From positions 186,001 through 250,000 of the forward strand of contig NZ_JAGETZ010000003.1 of assembly GCF_017571495.1 (NCBI RefSeq): a DNA stretch of 64,000 nt, read 5' to 3'. The DNA is from Hymenobacter negativus (GTDB taxonomy: Bacteria; Bacteroidota; Bacteroidia; Cytophagales; Hymenobacteraceae). This document shows, piece by piece, positions 41,769 to 51,500 of this stretch. Position 1 is the stretch's first letter. The number at the start of each line of letters is the position of its first letter. A program made the position numbers and the translations under genes. The notes under the pieces were generated by a model. The model was given only the letters and a program-made list of their open reading frames with translations, did not search any database and was not told the origin of the DNA.

Positions 41769-43904
41769 ATGCAATTCCCCCGATTTAAGCTCGGTTTATA
41801 TTCTACTTCGGTGCTGGCCCTGCTGGGGCTGGCGTCTTACTCGGTATACCAGGGCACGCCCCCGCGCGACCAGGTGGTGCTCGGGGTGATGCTCTCGGGG
41901 CTGACCCAGGCGCACTACCAGCCCGAGAAGCTCGACGACCAGTTTTCGCAGCGCGTGTACGACTTGTACCTCAAGCGTATCGACGTGAACAAGCAGCTGC
42001 TGCTTGCCCCGGAAGTGGCCCAACTCAGCCAGTTCAAAACCCAGATTGACGACGAGCTGAAGGGCGGCACCCACGAGTTTCTGGACGTGACGAGCACGCT
42101 GCTGGCCAAGCGCACGCTCGAAATCCAGACCCTTTACCGCCAGATTCTGGCCAAGCCGTTCGACTTTGCGGTGCAGGAAAGCTGGGAAACCGACCCCACC
42201 AAGGCCTCCTACGCCGCCAACACCGCTGAGCAGCGCGAGCAGTGGCGCAAGATGCTGAAGTACCAAACCCTGGCCCGCCTCTCGGAGATGATGGACGACG
42301 AGGCCAAGAAGAAGGACAAGCCGCTGGCCGCTACCAAAGTGGGCGCCTCGCCCGCGAATACTTCCGATAAGGTGCGCACGCCCGCCGAGATGGAGGCCGA
42401 CGCCCGCAAGCAGGTGCTGAAATACTACGATGATTATTTCGCCGACCTGATTCAGACCGATGCCAACGACCGGCTGGCGGCTTTCGCCAACGCAATTGCC
42501 AATACCTACGACCCCCACACCGACTACCTCGCGCCCATTGCCCGCGACAACTTCGACATTGCCATGAGCGGCCGTCTGGAAGGCACTGGTGCCCAGTTGC
42601 AGGAGGACGAGGGCAAGCTGAAAGTGACCGACATCGTGGCCGGTTCGGCTTCGGCCCGGCAGGGCGAGCTGAAAGTGGGCGACATCATCCTGCGCGTGGC
42701 CCAGGGCGCCGCCGAGCCGGTGAGCGTGGAAGGGATGAAGTTTGAGAAGGCCGTGAAGCTCATTCGGGGGCCGAAGGGCACGGAGGTGCGCCTCACGGTG
42801 CGCAAGCCCGACGGCGCCACGGTGGTAATTCCCATCATCCGCGACGTGGTCATTATTGAGGATACCTACGCGCAGTCGGCCCTCATCAAGCAGGGCGGCC
42901 GCACCTACGGCTACCTGCACCTGCCCGGCTTCTATGCCGATTTCGGGGGGAAAGGCGGCCGCAGCAGCGCCGAAGACGTGAAGAATGAGCTGGCCAAGCT
43001 CTCGAAGGAAAACGTGGCCGGTGTGGTGCTCGACCTGCGCTACAACGGCGGCGGCTCCCTGCGCGATGCCGTGGACATGGGCGGCCTCTTTGTGCCCACC
43101 GGCCCCATGGTGCAGGTGAAAACCAGCCGCGGCGCCGCCCAGCCCGTGGCCGATACCGACCCCGCCGTGCAATACACTGGCCCGCTGGTGGTACTCGTGA
43201 ACAAATACAGCGCCTCGGCTTCGGAGATTCTGGCTGCTGCTATGCAGGACTATCACCGCGCCATTGTGATGGGCAGCACCACCTACGGCAAGGGCACGGT
43301 ACAGCAGGTGTTCGACCTCGATAATGCCGTGAATGCCCAGGCCGCGGCACTCAAGCCCCTGGGCTCGCTCAAGCTCACCATCCAGAAGTTTTACCGCATC
43401 AGCGGCGGCTCGACGCAGTTTAAGGGCGTGACGCCCGACATCACCCTGCCCGACGCGCTGACTTCCTACGCCAAGGGCGAGCAGGAATCGGAATACCCGC
43501 TGCCCTGGGATGAGATTGCGCCGGCCAAGTACCAGCCCGCCAATACCCTGCCCGCCAGCCTCGACAAGCTGAAGGCCAACAGCGCCGCTCGCGTGGCCGC
43601 GAGCCCCGGCTTCAAGCTCATTACCGATGCTACCCAGCGCGCCACCGAGCGCCGCAAAGACACCAACCTCTCGCTGAACCTGGCCGCCTACCGCGCTCAG
43701 CAGGTGCAGGCCCGCGCCCTCAACAAGCAGCAAACTGCGGCCCAGAATGCCCTGGCCAGCCTCGACGTATCGGCCCTGGCCGCCGATGCCAAGCCGGCTT
43801 CGGACTCCACCGCCGCCAAGCGCCTCACCCGCTTCCTCAAGCCCCTGCGCAAAGACCCCGCCCTGGCCGAAGCCGTGGCCGTGATTGGCGACGAGCTGCA
43901 GTAA
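41769..43904 (+). CDS. prc: Prc-type C-terminal processing protease (S41)
   Basis: This 711-residue protein (ATG at 41769) has an N-terminal signal anchor (MQFPRFKLGLYSTSVLALLG), a helical N-terminal region, a PDZ domain (about residues 270-360, with SASARQGELKVGDIILRV), the S41 protease core, and a DUF3340-like C-terminal extension, as in E. coli Prc/Tsp. The catalytic dyad is Ser483 in NKYSASASEIL and Lys508 in TYGKGTVQQ, 25 residues apart as in Prc. It degrades or trims periplasmic proteins from their C-termini. The frame is open upstream to 41646, but the signal fixes the start. A strong terminator follows. Confidence 0.92.
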   Translation: MQFPRFKLGLYSTSVLALLGLASYSVYQGTPPRDQVVLGVMLSGLTQAHYQPEKLDDQFSQRVYDLYLKRIDVNKQLLLAPEVAQLSQFKTQIDDELKGGTHEFLDVTSTLLAKRTLEIQTLYRQILAKPFDFAVQESWETDPTKASYAANTAEQREQWRKMLKYQTLARLSEMMDDEAKKKDKPLAATKVGASPANTSDKVRTPAEMEADARKQVLKYYDDYFADLIQTDANDRLAAFANAIANTYDPHTDYLAPIARDNFDIAMSGRLEGTGAQLQEDEGKLKVTDIVAGSASARQGELKVGDIILRVAQGAAEPVSVEGMKFEKAVKLIRGPKGTEVRLTVRKPDGATVVIPIIRDVVIIEDTYAQSALIKQGGRTYGYLHLPGFYADFGGKGGRSSAEDVKNELAKLSKENVAGVVLDLRYNGGGSLRDAVDMGGLFVPTGPMVQVKTSRGAAQPVADTDPAVQYTGPLVVLVNKYSASASEILAAAMQDYHRAIVMGSTTYGKGTVQQVFDLDNAVNAQAAALKPLGSLKLTIQKFYRISGGSTQFKGVTPDITLPDALTSYAKGEQESEYPLPWDEIAPAKYQPANTLPASLDKLKANSAARVAASPGFKLITDATQRATERRKDTNLSLNLAAYRAQQVQARALNKQQTAAQNALASLDVSALAADAKPASDSTAAKRLTRFLKPLRKDPALAEAVAVIGDELQ

Positions 43905-43926
43905 GGCAAGCCGCTTTAAGAATCGA

Positions 43927-43962
43927 AACGCCCCCGTTGCTGCTGAGCGACGGGGGCGTTTT
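43927..43962 (+). terminator. Terminator after prc
   Basis: An 11-bp perfect GC-rich stem (AACGCCCCCGT with ACGGGGGCGTT) has a 12-base loop and is followed by TT. It starts 23 bp after the stop codon. Confidence 0.8.
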
Positions 43963-44054
43963 GGTGTGGTGCGGGCACGCATTATTACCAGCTGGCCTGT
44001 TCTTTCAGGTATCCCTGCCAGCGCACGTCGCAGATGCATGCCGGTGGGGAAGGG

Positions 44055-44262
44055 GAAATCTGAAACCAGACAGCAGGGACCCCTGCTGCCCGGTTCCAAA
44101 TCAAAACGCACCAGCAGGGGGCCCTGCTGCCCGGTTTCAAATCGAAACTCGTCAGCAGGGGTCCCTGCTGCCTGGTTTCAAATCAGAACTCGCCGGCAGG
44201 GGTCCCTGCTGCCCGGTTCCAAAGTGAAGCCGACTGACAGGGACCCCTGCCGTCTGGTTTCG
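44055..44262. repeat. Five-copy 41-bp tandem repeat with a palindromic core
   Basis: Five units start their cores at 44071, 44112, 44153, 44194 and 44235, an exact 41-bp period. Each has a near-palindromic core of the type CAGCAGGGGTCCCTGCTG, then CCCGGTTTC and a more variable 12-13-base linker. The array lies between the prc terminator and the start of the next gene. It can be read as part of a longer open frame, but that reading is spurious. Confidence 0.85.
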
Positions 44263-44346
44263 GAAAATAAGATGGTTGAAGCTGTGAGAAAATGGATACC
44301 TTGCCACAACCATTCAATTTCTCACTTCACTTTTTACCAGTCTGTT

Positions 44347-45036
44347 ATGACGCCATCTACCCCTGAGGAGCAAGGCCCCTCCACGCCCAAAAAGGGCAAA
44401 ACCAAAGACGTGATTCCCTTTGGGGAGCTGGAGCTGGCCACCCTGGCCCTGAAAGCCGCTGATGCCTGGGATGCCTCCCCACTCCCCGCGCTGCTCTGGT
44501 GCAGCAAGGCCGAGCTGCGCACAGCGGCTGTGGCTTTCCGGGCCAGTATCGGCGCGGCCGATGTGGCCGACGACGACGTGAGCCCCGCCGGTGCCCGGCT
44601 GGCCGAGCTGGATAAAATGATTGATTCCAGCCTAAAATTCGTGCGCAACTACCTCCTGGAGGAGCACGGCTCCAAAAGCAAGGCCAAGGCCTACTACGAC
44701 ACCTTTGGCCTCATGCCCGATGGCAAGCTGCCCGCCGCCCGTCCGGCCCGGGTGGCTAGCCTCACCAAGCTCATTGTGGCCCTCCGCCCCTCGGGGTACA
44801 ACGACGGCAAGTACGGCACCGCCTTCTGGAAACCCATCCTGACGGAATACACGCCCCTGGCCACGACCAACAGCGACGGCCGCAGCAGCAGCTCCACCGA
44901 AACCGGCACCAAAAACGCGCAGGAAACGCCCCTGCGCAAGATGCTCCGGGCCCTGCGCCAGCACATCAAAACCAACTTCCCGGAGACATTTGCCGCCCAG
45001 TGGCGCGGCTTTGGGTATTTGAAGGAGAGTTATTAG
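44347..45036 (+). CDS. Conserved-looking hypothetical protein
   Basis: This 229-residue protein starts MTPSTPEEQGPSTPKKGKTK. It is mainly helical, with ALWCSKAELRTAAVAFRAS-like amphipathic segments, a central region EHGSKSKAKAYYDTFGLMPD, and a C-terminal MLRALRQHIKTNFPETFAAQ. There is no signal, transmembrane helix or catalytic motif that I recognise. The longer frame from 43885 runs through a tandem repeat and should not be used. It has a normal coding GC pattern and stands alone between the repeat array and a histidine kinase gene. Function unknown. Confidence 0.75.
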   Translation: MTPSTPEEQGPSTPKKGKTKDVIPFGELELATLALKAADAWDASPLPALLWCSKAELRTAAVAFRASIGAADVADDDVSPAGARLAELDKMIDSSLKFVRNYLLEEHGSKSKAKAYYDTFGLMPDGKLPAARPARVASLTKLIVALRPSGYNDGKYGTAFWKPILTEYTPLATTNSDGRSSSSTETGTKNAQETPLRKMLRALRQHIKTNFPETFAAQWRGFGYLKESY

Positions 45037-45139
45037 GCAGGGTGGTTCTGACGGGGGCCGGGGAGGCCCCCGCCAGAACGTCACCATCCCGTAAGGTTTT
45101 CGTAGGTTAGCAGCAAATTTTCCCCTGACATTCCTTCCA

Positions 45140-47368
45140 ATGTCCGATTCTGCCGCTTCTTTTCCTCCCGATATTCTCGCGGCCCTGCCGGCCGGGGAGC
45201 TATTGGCCGGTGTATTCGCCGCTTCCCTTACCGGGCTAGCGCTGTACCGGCCCATTCGCGCGGCCGAGGGCGGCGAAATCATTGATTTTCACATCGAGCT
45301 GCTCAGCAGCAAAGCGCAGCAGATGCTGGGGCAGCCCGCCCGGCCCACCGAAAACTACCTGTACTACTACCCGCATACCCTGGAAACGGGCGTGTTCGCC
45401 TTCCACTGCGATGCTTTCGAACGTGGGGAGCCCGCCCGGATGGACGTGAACTACCAGGCCGACGGCCTCGATAACTACTTTTTGCTTTCGGCGCAGCGCG
45501 TGGGCAAGCTGCTGCTGGTGAGCTTCACCGACACCGCCGACCACACCCGCAGCGCCGTCGAAATAGCCCTGCGCGAAAGCCAGGCCCGCGAGCGCGCTGC
45601 CCTGGCCGAGGCCGAGCGCCAGCGCCGCCTCCTGCACGATACCTTCATGCAGGCCCCGGCCATGATATGCATTTTGGCCGGGCCCAACCATGTGTTCGAG
45701 CTGGCCAACCCCGCCTACCAGGCCCTGGTGGGCGAGCGGCCACTGCTGGGCCGGTCCATCCGGGAGGCCATGCCGGAGCTTGAAGGTCAGCCCATTTTCG
45801 GCCTGCTTGATAGGGTGTATGCCTCCGGTGAAACCTTCTGGGCCAACGAGATGCTGGTACAGCTCGACCACGAAAACGAAGGCCGGCGAGAATTGGAAAA
45901 GCGCTACTACAACTTCGTTTACCAGGCCCGCCGCGGCCCCGACGGCCGCCCCGACGGCATCATGGTGTTTGCCTACGACGTGACGACCCAGGTGGAAGCC
46001 CACCATCGCACCGAAGCCAGCGAGCAGCACGCCGCCAATGCCAATGAGGAGCTGGCTGCTGCCAATGAAGAGCTGCAAGCCGCCAATGAAGAAATCCGGG
46101 CCAACAACGACGACCTGTTTCATGCCCAGCTGGCCGTGCGCGAGCTGAACATGCAGCTCGAAATGCGTGTGTCGCAGCGCACCGTGGAGGTGCAGGCCGC
46201 CCGCGCCGAAGCCGAGCGCCAGCGCGCCCGCCTGCACGGGCTGTTCATGCAGGCCCCGGCCGCTATCTGCATTCTCGACGGGCCGGACCTGGTGTTTGAG
46301 CTGGTGAACCCGGCCTATCAGCAGCTGTTTCCGGGGCGCGAGCTGCTGGGGCGCCCCCTGCTGACGGCGCTGCCCGAGCTGGCCGGCCATGCCGTATGGC
46401 GCACTTTCCAGGAGGTATTTGAAACCGGCAAAACCCACCAGGAAATAGGCATGCTGATACCCATTGCGCGCTACGACAACACCCCGTTGGAAGATGCCTA
46501 TTTCGATTACATCCAGCAGGCCCGTTTTGATAGCGAAGGGGGCGTCGACGGCATGCTGGTATTTGCTTTCGAGGTCACGGAGCAGGTGCGGGTACGCCAG
46601 CAGCTGGCCCGTACCAACGAGGAGCTAACCATGGCCAACCAGCAAGCCAGCGCCCACAATCAGGAGCTGGCCCAAGCCAACCAACAGCTTCAGCGTACCA
46701 ATTCCGACCTCGACAACTTCGTGTACGCCGCCAGCCACGACCTCAAGCAGCCCATCAACAACCTGGTGGGCCTCTTCAATGAGCTGCGCTACGTCATCGC
46801 CTTCACCGACCCCGAGGAGGAAGCCCTGCTCATTCCCATGCTCGAAGAAGCCCTGGCCCAACTCAGCACCACCGTGGAAGACCTGGCCGCCGTGGGCCAG
46901 GTGCAGCGCGACGTGAACTTGCCCGCCGAAACCGTGCTGCTCGACGAGCTAACCCAGGAGGTGCTCCAGACGCTGCAGCCGCAGGTGCAGGCCGCCCGCG
47001 CCCGCATCACCACCGACTTTGCCGCCGCGCCCACCATCACCTACTCGCGCGCCAACCTGCGCACCATCTTGGTCAACCTGCTCAGCAATTCCATTAAGTA
47101 CGCTGACCCCGCCCGGCGTTGCCGCATCCACCTTTCGCTCTGGAAGCAGGACGGCCGCCCCGTGCTGTTGGTGGAAGACAACGGCCTGGGCTTCGACGTG
47201 CAGCGCCACCAAGAGGAGCTGTTTCAGCTTTTCCGCCGCTTCCACAACCACACCGAAGGCACGGGTGTGGGCCTCTACCTCATCAACCGCATTGTGCAGG
47301 GCAATGGCGGCCGCATCGAAGTAGAAAGCGAGATAGGGGAGGGCAGCACGTTCCGCTTGTTTCTGTAA
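45140..47368 (+). CDS. Cytoplasmic multi-PAS histidine kinase
   Basis: This 742-residue kinase has no transmembrane helix. An N-terminal PAS-like region (about 20-135) is followed by two clearly duplicated PAS_4-like domains, one with FMQAPAMICILAGPNHVFEL and one with FMQAPAAICILDGPDLVFEL. They are linked by a long coiled coil rich in NEELAAANEELQAANEEI. The HisKA-like domain has AASHDLKQPINN (His533), and the ATPase domain has NLLSNSIKYADP, VEDNGLGFD and GTGVGLYLINRI. There is no receiver domain, so an unlinked response regulator is expected. The HDLKQP form of the H-box is typical of bacteriophytochrome-like kinases. Confidence 0.9.
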   Translation: MSDSAASFPPDILAALPAGELLAGVFAASLTGLALYRPIRAAEGGEIIDFHIELLSSKAQQMLGQPARPTENYLYYYPHTLETGVFAFHCDAFERGEPARMDVNYQADGLDNYFLLSAQRVGKLLLVSFTDTADHTRSAVEIALRESQARERAALAEAERQRRLLHDTFMQAPAMICILAGPNHVFELANPAYQALVGERPLLGRSIREAMPELEGQPIFGLLDRVYASGETFWANEMLVQLDHENEGRRELEKRYYNFVYQARRGPDGRPDGIMVFAYDVTTQVEAHHRTEASEQHAANANEELAAANEELQAANEEIRANNDDLFHAQLAVRELNMQLEMRVSQRTVEVQAARAEAERQRARLHGLFMQAPAAICILDGPDLVFELVNPAYQQLFPGRELLGRPLLTALPELAGHAVWRTFQEVFETGKTHQEIGMLIPIARYDNTPLEDAYFDYIQQARFDSEGGVDGMLVFAFEVTEQVRVRQQLARTNEELTMANQQASAHNQELAQANQQLQRTNSDLDNFVYAASHDLKQPINNLVGLFNELRYVIAFTDPEEEALLIPMLEEALAQLSTTVEDLAAVGQVQRDVNLPAETVLLDELTQEVLQTLQPQVQAARARITTDFAAAPTITYSRANLRTILVNLLSNSIKYADPARRCRIHLSLWKQDGRPVLLVEDNGLGFDVQRHQEELFQLFRRFHNHTEGTGVGLYLINRIVQGNGGRIEVESEIGEGSTFRLFL

Positions 47369-47439
47369 AGGGCCGTGAAAGCATGCAGGCAAGGCCCGGC
47401 ATGCCGTTCTTTGGGGCTGGAAAACAACCTCAGAAATCC

Positions 47440-48093
47440 ATGAAAGCTTTTATTTTCGACCTGAACGGGACCATGATTCACGACATGGAGTACCATACCC
47501 GCGCCTGGCAATACCTGTTCAACAACGACCTCGGCGGCAGCTTCACCTGGGACGAAGTGAAGCCCCAGATGTACGGTAAAAACCAGGAAGTACTGGTGCG
47601 CATGTTCGGCCCGGAGCGTTTTACGCCGGCCGAGATGGACTCGCTTTCCCTGGAAAAAGAGAAGCGCTACCAGCAGGAGTTTCTGCCGCACCTTGCGCTG
47701 CTGCCCGGCCTGATGGAATTTTTGGAGCGCGCTCACCAGGCAGGCATTCCCATGGCCATCGGCTCGGCGGCCATTCCGTTCAATATCAATTTCGTGCTCG
47801 ATAACCTGAACATCCGGCACTACTTCCAGGCCATCGTCAGCGCCGACGACGTGGTATTGAGCAAGCCCCACCCCGAAACCTTCCTCAAAGCTGCCGAAGC
47901 CCTCGGCACCGCCCCCGCCCACTGCATCGTGTTTGAGGACGTGCCTAAAGGCGCCGAAGCTGCCCTAAATGCTGGCATGAAAGCCATAGTGCTCACCACC
48001 ACCCACGAGGAAGGCGAGTTCACCCACCTTCCAAACGTGCTGCACTTCGCCCCCGATTTCACGGACGCGTTTTTCCAGACCTTGGTGAAGTAG
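47440..48093 (+). CDS. HAD-family phosphatase/phosphomutase-like (DxN motif)
   Basis: This 217-residue protein (ATG at 47440, after an unrelated open frame) is a subfamily IA HAD protein with a helical cap (residues about 15-85). Motif I reads FIFDLNGTMIHDM, with Asp7 as nucleophile but Asn9 where most members have Asp. Motif II is MAIGSAA and motif III/IV is SKPHPETFLKAAEAL followed by VFEDVPKGAEAA. It resembles beta-phosphoglucomutase-like enzymes, yet the Asp-to-Asn change removes the usual general acid/base, so activity may differ. It lies 71 bp after a kinase gene and is followed by an inverted repeat. Confidence 0.85.
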   Translation: MKAFIFDLNGTMIHDMEYHTRAWQYLFNNDLGGSFTWDEVKPQMYGKNQEVLVRMFGPERFTPAEMDSLSLEKEKRYQQEFLPHLALLPGLMEFLERAHQAGIPMAIGSAAIPFNINFVLDNLNIRHYFQAIVSADDVVLSKPHPETFLKAAEALGTAPAHCIVFEDVPKGAEAALNAGMKAIVLTTTHEEGEFTHLPNVLHFAPDFTDAFFQTLVK

Positions 48094-48106
48094 TTGAGCA
48101 TTTGTT

Positions 48107-48185
48107 ATCCGGAGCAAAGCGAAGGACCTTATCACGTTCGAACAAGTTGTTCGAACGTGATAAGGTCCTTCGCTTTGCTCCGGAT
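48107..48185. repeat. Perfect 39-bp hairpin of the AGCGAAGGAC family, copy 3
   Basis: Bases 48107-48145 are the exact reverse complement of 48147-48185, with a single G between. It starts ATCCGGAGCAAAGCGAAGGA and continues with the CCTTATCACG core shared with 27287-27373 and 30618-30722. It lies between the convergent HAD and small secreted protein genes and could terminate both. Confidence 0.95.
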
Positions 48186-48203
48186 ACAGGATAACAGCAG
48201 TTG

Positions 48204-48503
48204 CTAGTTTGTTTTTCGCTTAGCTGCACGCTTGGCGGCTTTCTGGTCGCGGTGGGCCTGACGCTCGGCCTCGGTGCGGGCCGGAGCCGCTGGGGTACCT
48301 GTGCCGGGCGAAAGCCGGTCGCGGTTGTTGGAAATGTTGGAGCCATCCACGGCCGTGCCCACGCGGGGCTGGTTGTTGGAGGGCGCCGTCGGGTTGGTGT
48401 TGTTGTCGGCCGGCGCATTGCTAGCCGGCGTGGTTTGAGCGAAAGCAGCGGTGCTCAGGCCCAGTGACAACAAGGCGGCCGTTAGGAAGGGGAGGAATTT
48501 CAT
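48204..48503 (-). CDS. Small secreted low-complexity protein
   Basis: This 99-residue protein has a clear Sec signal (MKFLPFLTAALLSLGLSTAA, cleaved after AFA). The mature part is rich in Pro, Asn, Thr and Ala (NAPADNNTNPTAPSNN) and ends in a basic tail (QKAAKRAAKRKTN). I recognise no family; similar short signal-bearing proteins are frequent in Bacteroidota. The signal and codon use support a real gene. It lies 68 bp downstream of the AsmA-like gene on the same strand. Confidence 0.7.
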   Translation of the reverse strand: MKFLPFLTAALLSLGLSTAAFAQTTPASNAPADNNTNPTAPSNNQPRVGTAVDGSNISNNRDRLSPGTGTPAAPARTEAERQAHRDQKAAKRAAKRKTN

Positions 48504-48570
48504 AAGCGAGAGAGAAAAAGGAAGAACTGCTCCGCTTACGCACTAGCGTGGGTCGCAGGTTGCGCCTGGC

Positions 48571-51500
48571 TCATGGTTGCACGCGCACGGTGGTATCGAG
48601 GCGCTGGGTGAGGAAGAGGCTGTGGAGCTGCTGGCGAAGGCCGGCTTCGGCCTGGCGCTGCTCCTCTTTCTGGAAAAGCTTCACTTTGTATTTCTCGCCC
48701 GGCCCGGCGCGATGCAGGTTTAGGTAAGTGAGCTTGCCCTTGGAATTGCTCATCTGCTCGCCGTTCTGAATGCGTTCGATACGCTTCTCGTTATTGCCAA
48801 ACAGGGCCTGAAAGGGCTTGAGACCAATAAACAAGTTGGTTGCGCCCACGGGCCCCAGGCCGTAGGTGCCGCTCACCTCCAGGTTGCTGAGGTTGCTGTT
48901 CAGGCGCAGCTTGGGAATGAGCAGCTGGTTGCGGTTCAGCACAAACTCGCTGCTGAACGGCTCGAAAAACAGGTGACCGGTACGGTCGGCCTTCATAAAT
49001 TTCAGCGCTTCCATGAGGACTTCCACATTCAGCAGCTCCAGGTCGCGGAAATCAGTTTTGAGGTAGCCCACGGTTTGGGGCAGGCGGGGCAGAAAGGTGG
49101 CGTCGAGGTCGGTGCGCACGTCCATCACGCCGCGCAGGCTGCCGCGCACGTTGTCGGGGCCCAACAGGTTGAGGCCCATAGCCGAGGTAGCTGCAAACAG
49201 CGCCGGCAGCTGCACATCCAGCATTTGGAGCTGCACGCGGGTGGGGTGGTGGGCCTTATTGGCGGTGCTCAGCATGCGGCCGCTCAGGCTGAGGTGGCCC
49301 TGCAAGGCATCCACGGTACAGTTGTCGATGCGGGCCTGGCCATCGAGCAAATGCGATACCAGCCGGAACTGGCTGCCCCGAATGGCTCCGTAATGCACGT
49401 CGTTGGCTTCCACGCGCAGTACGGCGCTCAGGGTGCCATTGGAAAACAGCGAAGGGTTGTGGTCCGGCGCCGCCATCACCCGCTCGGCGCGGCGGGTGGC
49501 GCGGCGCTTGGCCCGTGCCTCGGTACGGGCAGTCAGCACCGAGTCGCTGGGCGTGGTGAGGCTGGCAATAAGGCCCAGCAGGCGCTGCACGTCGAGCGTT
49601 TTGTAGCGCAGGGTCAGGTCGGCATCGGCGGCGGTCAGGCGCAGGCTTTCAATCTGGGCCGTGCCGGAGGCATCGCCGTAGCCGCCCTCCGGCGTGCGGA
49701 AGCGCAGGTAGGGCATGCGCAGCAGGGAAGTGGTTTTAACCAGCCGCAGCTGCACTTCGGCCATGCTCTCGTCTTCGGGGAGGATGATGCGGTCAATCTG
49801 AAGGTCGAGCCGGCCATTGGCGGCCAGCAGCAAGTCGCGCAGCGCAGGCACCGCTACTCCCTGGCCCCGCGCCCTACGCGCCCGGCCGCGGGGCGCATTG
49901 GGCTGCATGGCCAGCTGCGCGGGGCGCGAAAGCCGCGCCTTTAGCTGCTCGTAGTCGAGGGTCCGGAAATGTACGCCGAGCTCGTATTGCACCGGGGCCA
50001 CCCGGTTGGCCGAGTCGGTGGGCCAGGCCATGCTGCCGCGCACATCACCGCCCCACACCCGGCCGGCCAGGTTGAGCAGCTGCACCTGCTGGCCGTCGTG
50101 GTGCACGGTCACCGCCAGGTCGCTCAGGGTATCGGTGGCCAGTAGTAGGCGCTGGCAGCGCAGGTCCACATTCAGCAGCAGGCCCGGCGGAATTAAATTG
50201 CTGCCTAGGGTAGCGGCCAGCTGGGCTTTGTTGCGCGGGACGCGGGTGCGCTGCGGGCGTTTGTTATTAAGGGCAAAGCCCTCGCTGGCAGTGCGGGGCA
50301 CTGGCCGCATCAGGTTGCGCAGCTGGGCAACGCGCAGCTCATCCACGGCAAACTGCCCGCTGATGCTGGCCGTGGGGTGTAGGTCGGTGAGGTAATCGAG
50401 GAGGTAGGTAGTGGTGGCCGAGGCCCGAAAGCGCATGCCATTCAGAATGCCCGAGGCGTTGGAGAGCTGCCAGAGGCTGTCGTTGAGGCCTACGTTTACA
50501 TTCAGGTCGGCCAGGTCGGCCCCGCGCACGGGCAGTAGGAAGGAGGCATCGCGCAGCGTGACGGTGCCGCGCATAGATAGGTTTTTCTGCACCTGCCCGT
50601 AACCAGGCTGGCCAGGGCGTGGCGGCAGCAGGCCCCGTACGTGCACATTGAGGTCAGCCAGCCCATTGCGCGCCCGCCAGCGGCCGGGCGATACCATCGC
50701 AGCCAGCTCGGGCAGCGTGGTGCGCCCCCGAAACTGCCCATCTACGAATGGCCGGGTAAAATTCCGGAGCGTTAGGACAACGTCGAGCTGCCCAGCCGGG
50801 GAGTTAATGCGGCAATGCTGCAGGGTGAGTACCGTCGACTTGGGGCGGTGCAGCGGGCCGTTGTCGTAGCTGCCCTGCAAATCCCAGTGGCTGATGCGCC
50901 GGGCCGAGTCGGGCCACTGCAGGTTGGCGTTGCGCAGCCCAAAGGTGAGCACGTTGCGCGGGCTCACCTTTGGCCCGCTCAGCCCCGAGATGGTGTAGTG
51001 AATATGGGCTTTGCTGGTGCTCACGGCCCCGGCCAGGTAGGGTTCCAAGCGGGGCGGAAGGGCGGCGCGCAGCACGTCAGTCAGTGGCTGGTTGCCCACA
51101 AATTTCAGGTTCATAATGGTACCCACCGGCTGGCTGGGGTCCACGCGGTGGGTACCGCGCACGGCAATGGTGTCGCCGTTGAGGGTGGCGCGGGTGTTCC
51201 AAAGGTGGCCCTCGCGTTTCTCGAAGCGGTAGGTGTAGTTCACCCAGGCCTGCACCGGCTCGCGCTCAAACAAAGTGCCGGCCTTGGTGCGCAGGTAGTT
51301 CAATTCGCCGTCAATGGTGCCGGCCACGCGCAGCACGCCTTTGCGCAGCCGGGCCGTGAGCCGCGCCTGCCGCGCCGAGGCCCCAAAGGCACTGCGCGAG
51401 TACGCATTCCGGGTGCTGATGCGAAAATTGTTGACAATCAACTCCTCCAACACCATGTTCATGGCCGGAGCCTCACTAGTGCCCTTGCGGCGCTTGCCGC

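Noticed and set aside
43963..44054. Short minus-strand frame reading CICDVRWQGYLKEQASW before two stops, possibly a gene remnant
   Set aside because: Too short to assign to any family and could be chance.
41796..44111. Very long open frame (771 codons) on the minus strand opposite the prc gene
   Set aside because: It is antisense to a well-supported protease, is rich in Gly, His, Val and Ala as expected from reading GC-rich codons in reverse, and shows no domain.
44055..44262. CRISPR array in the 41-bp or 21-bp repeats
   Set aside because: Units are contiguous with short similar linkers rather than unique spacers of constant length, and no cas gene is present in the window.
43885..44346. 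N-terminal extension of the hypothetical protein through the 41-bp repeat
   Set aside because: The extension translates the tandem repeat and overlaps the prc terminator; ATG at 44347 is a better start.
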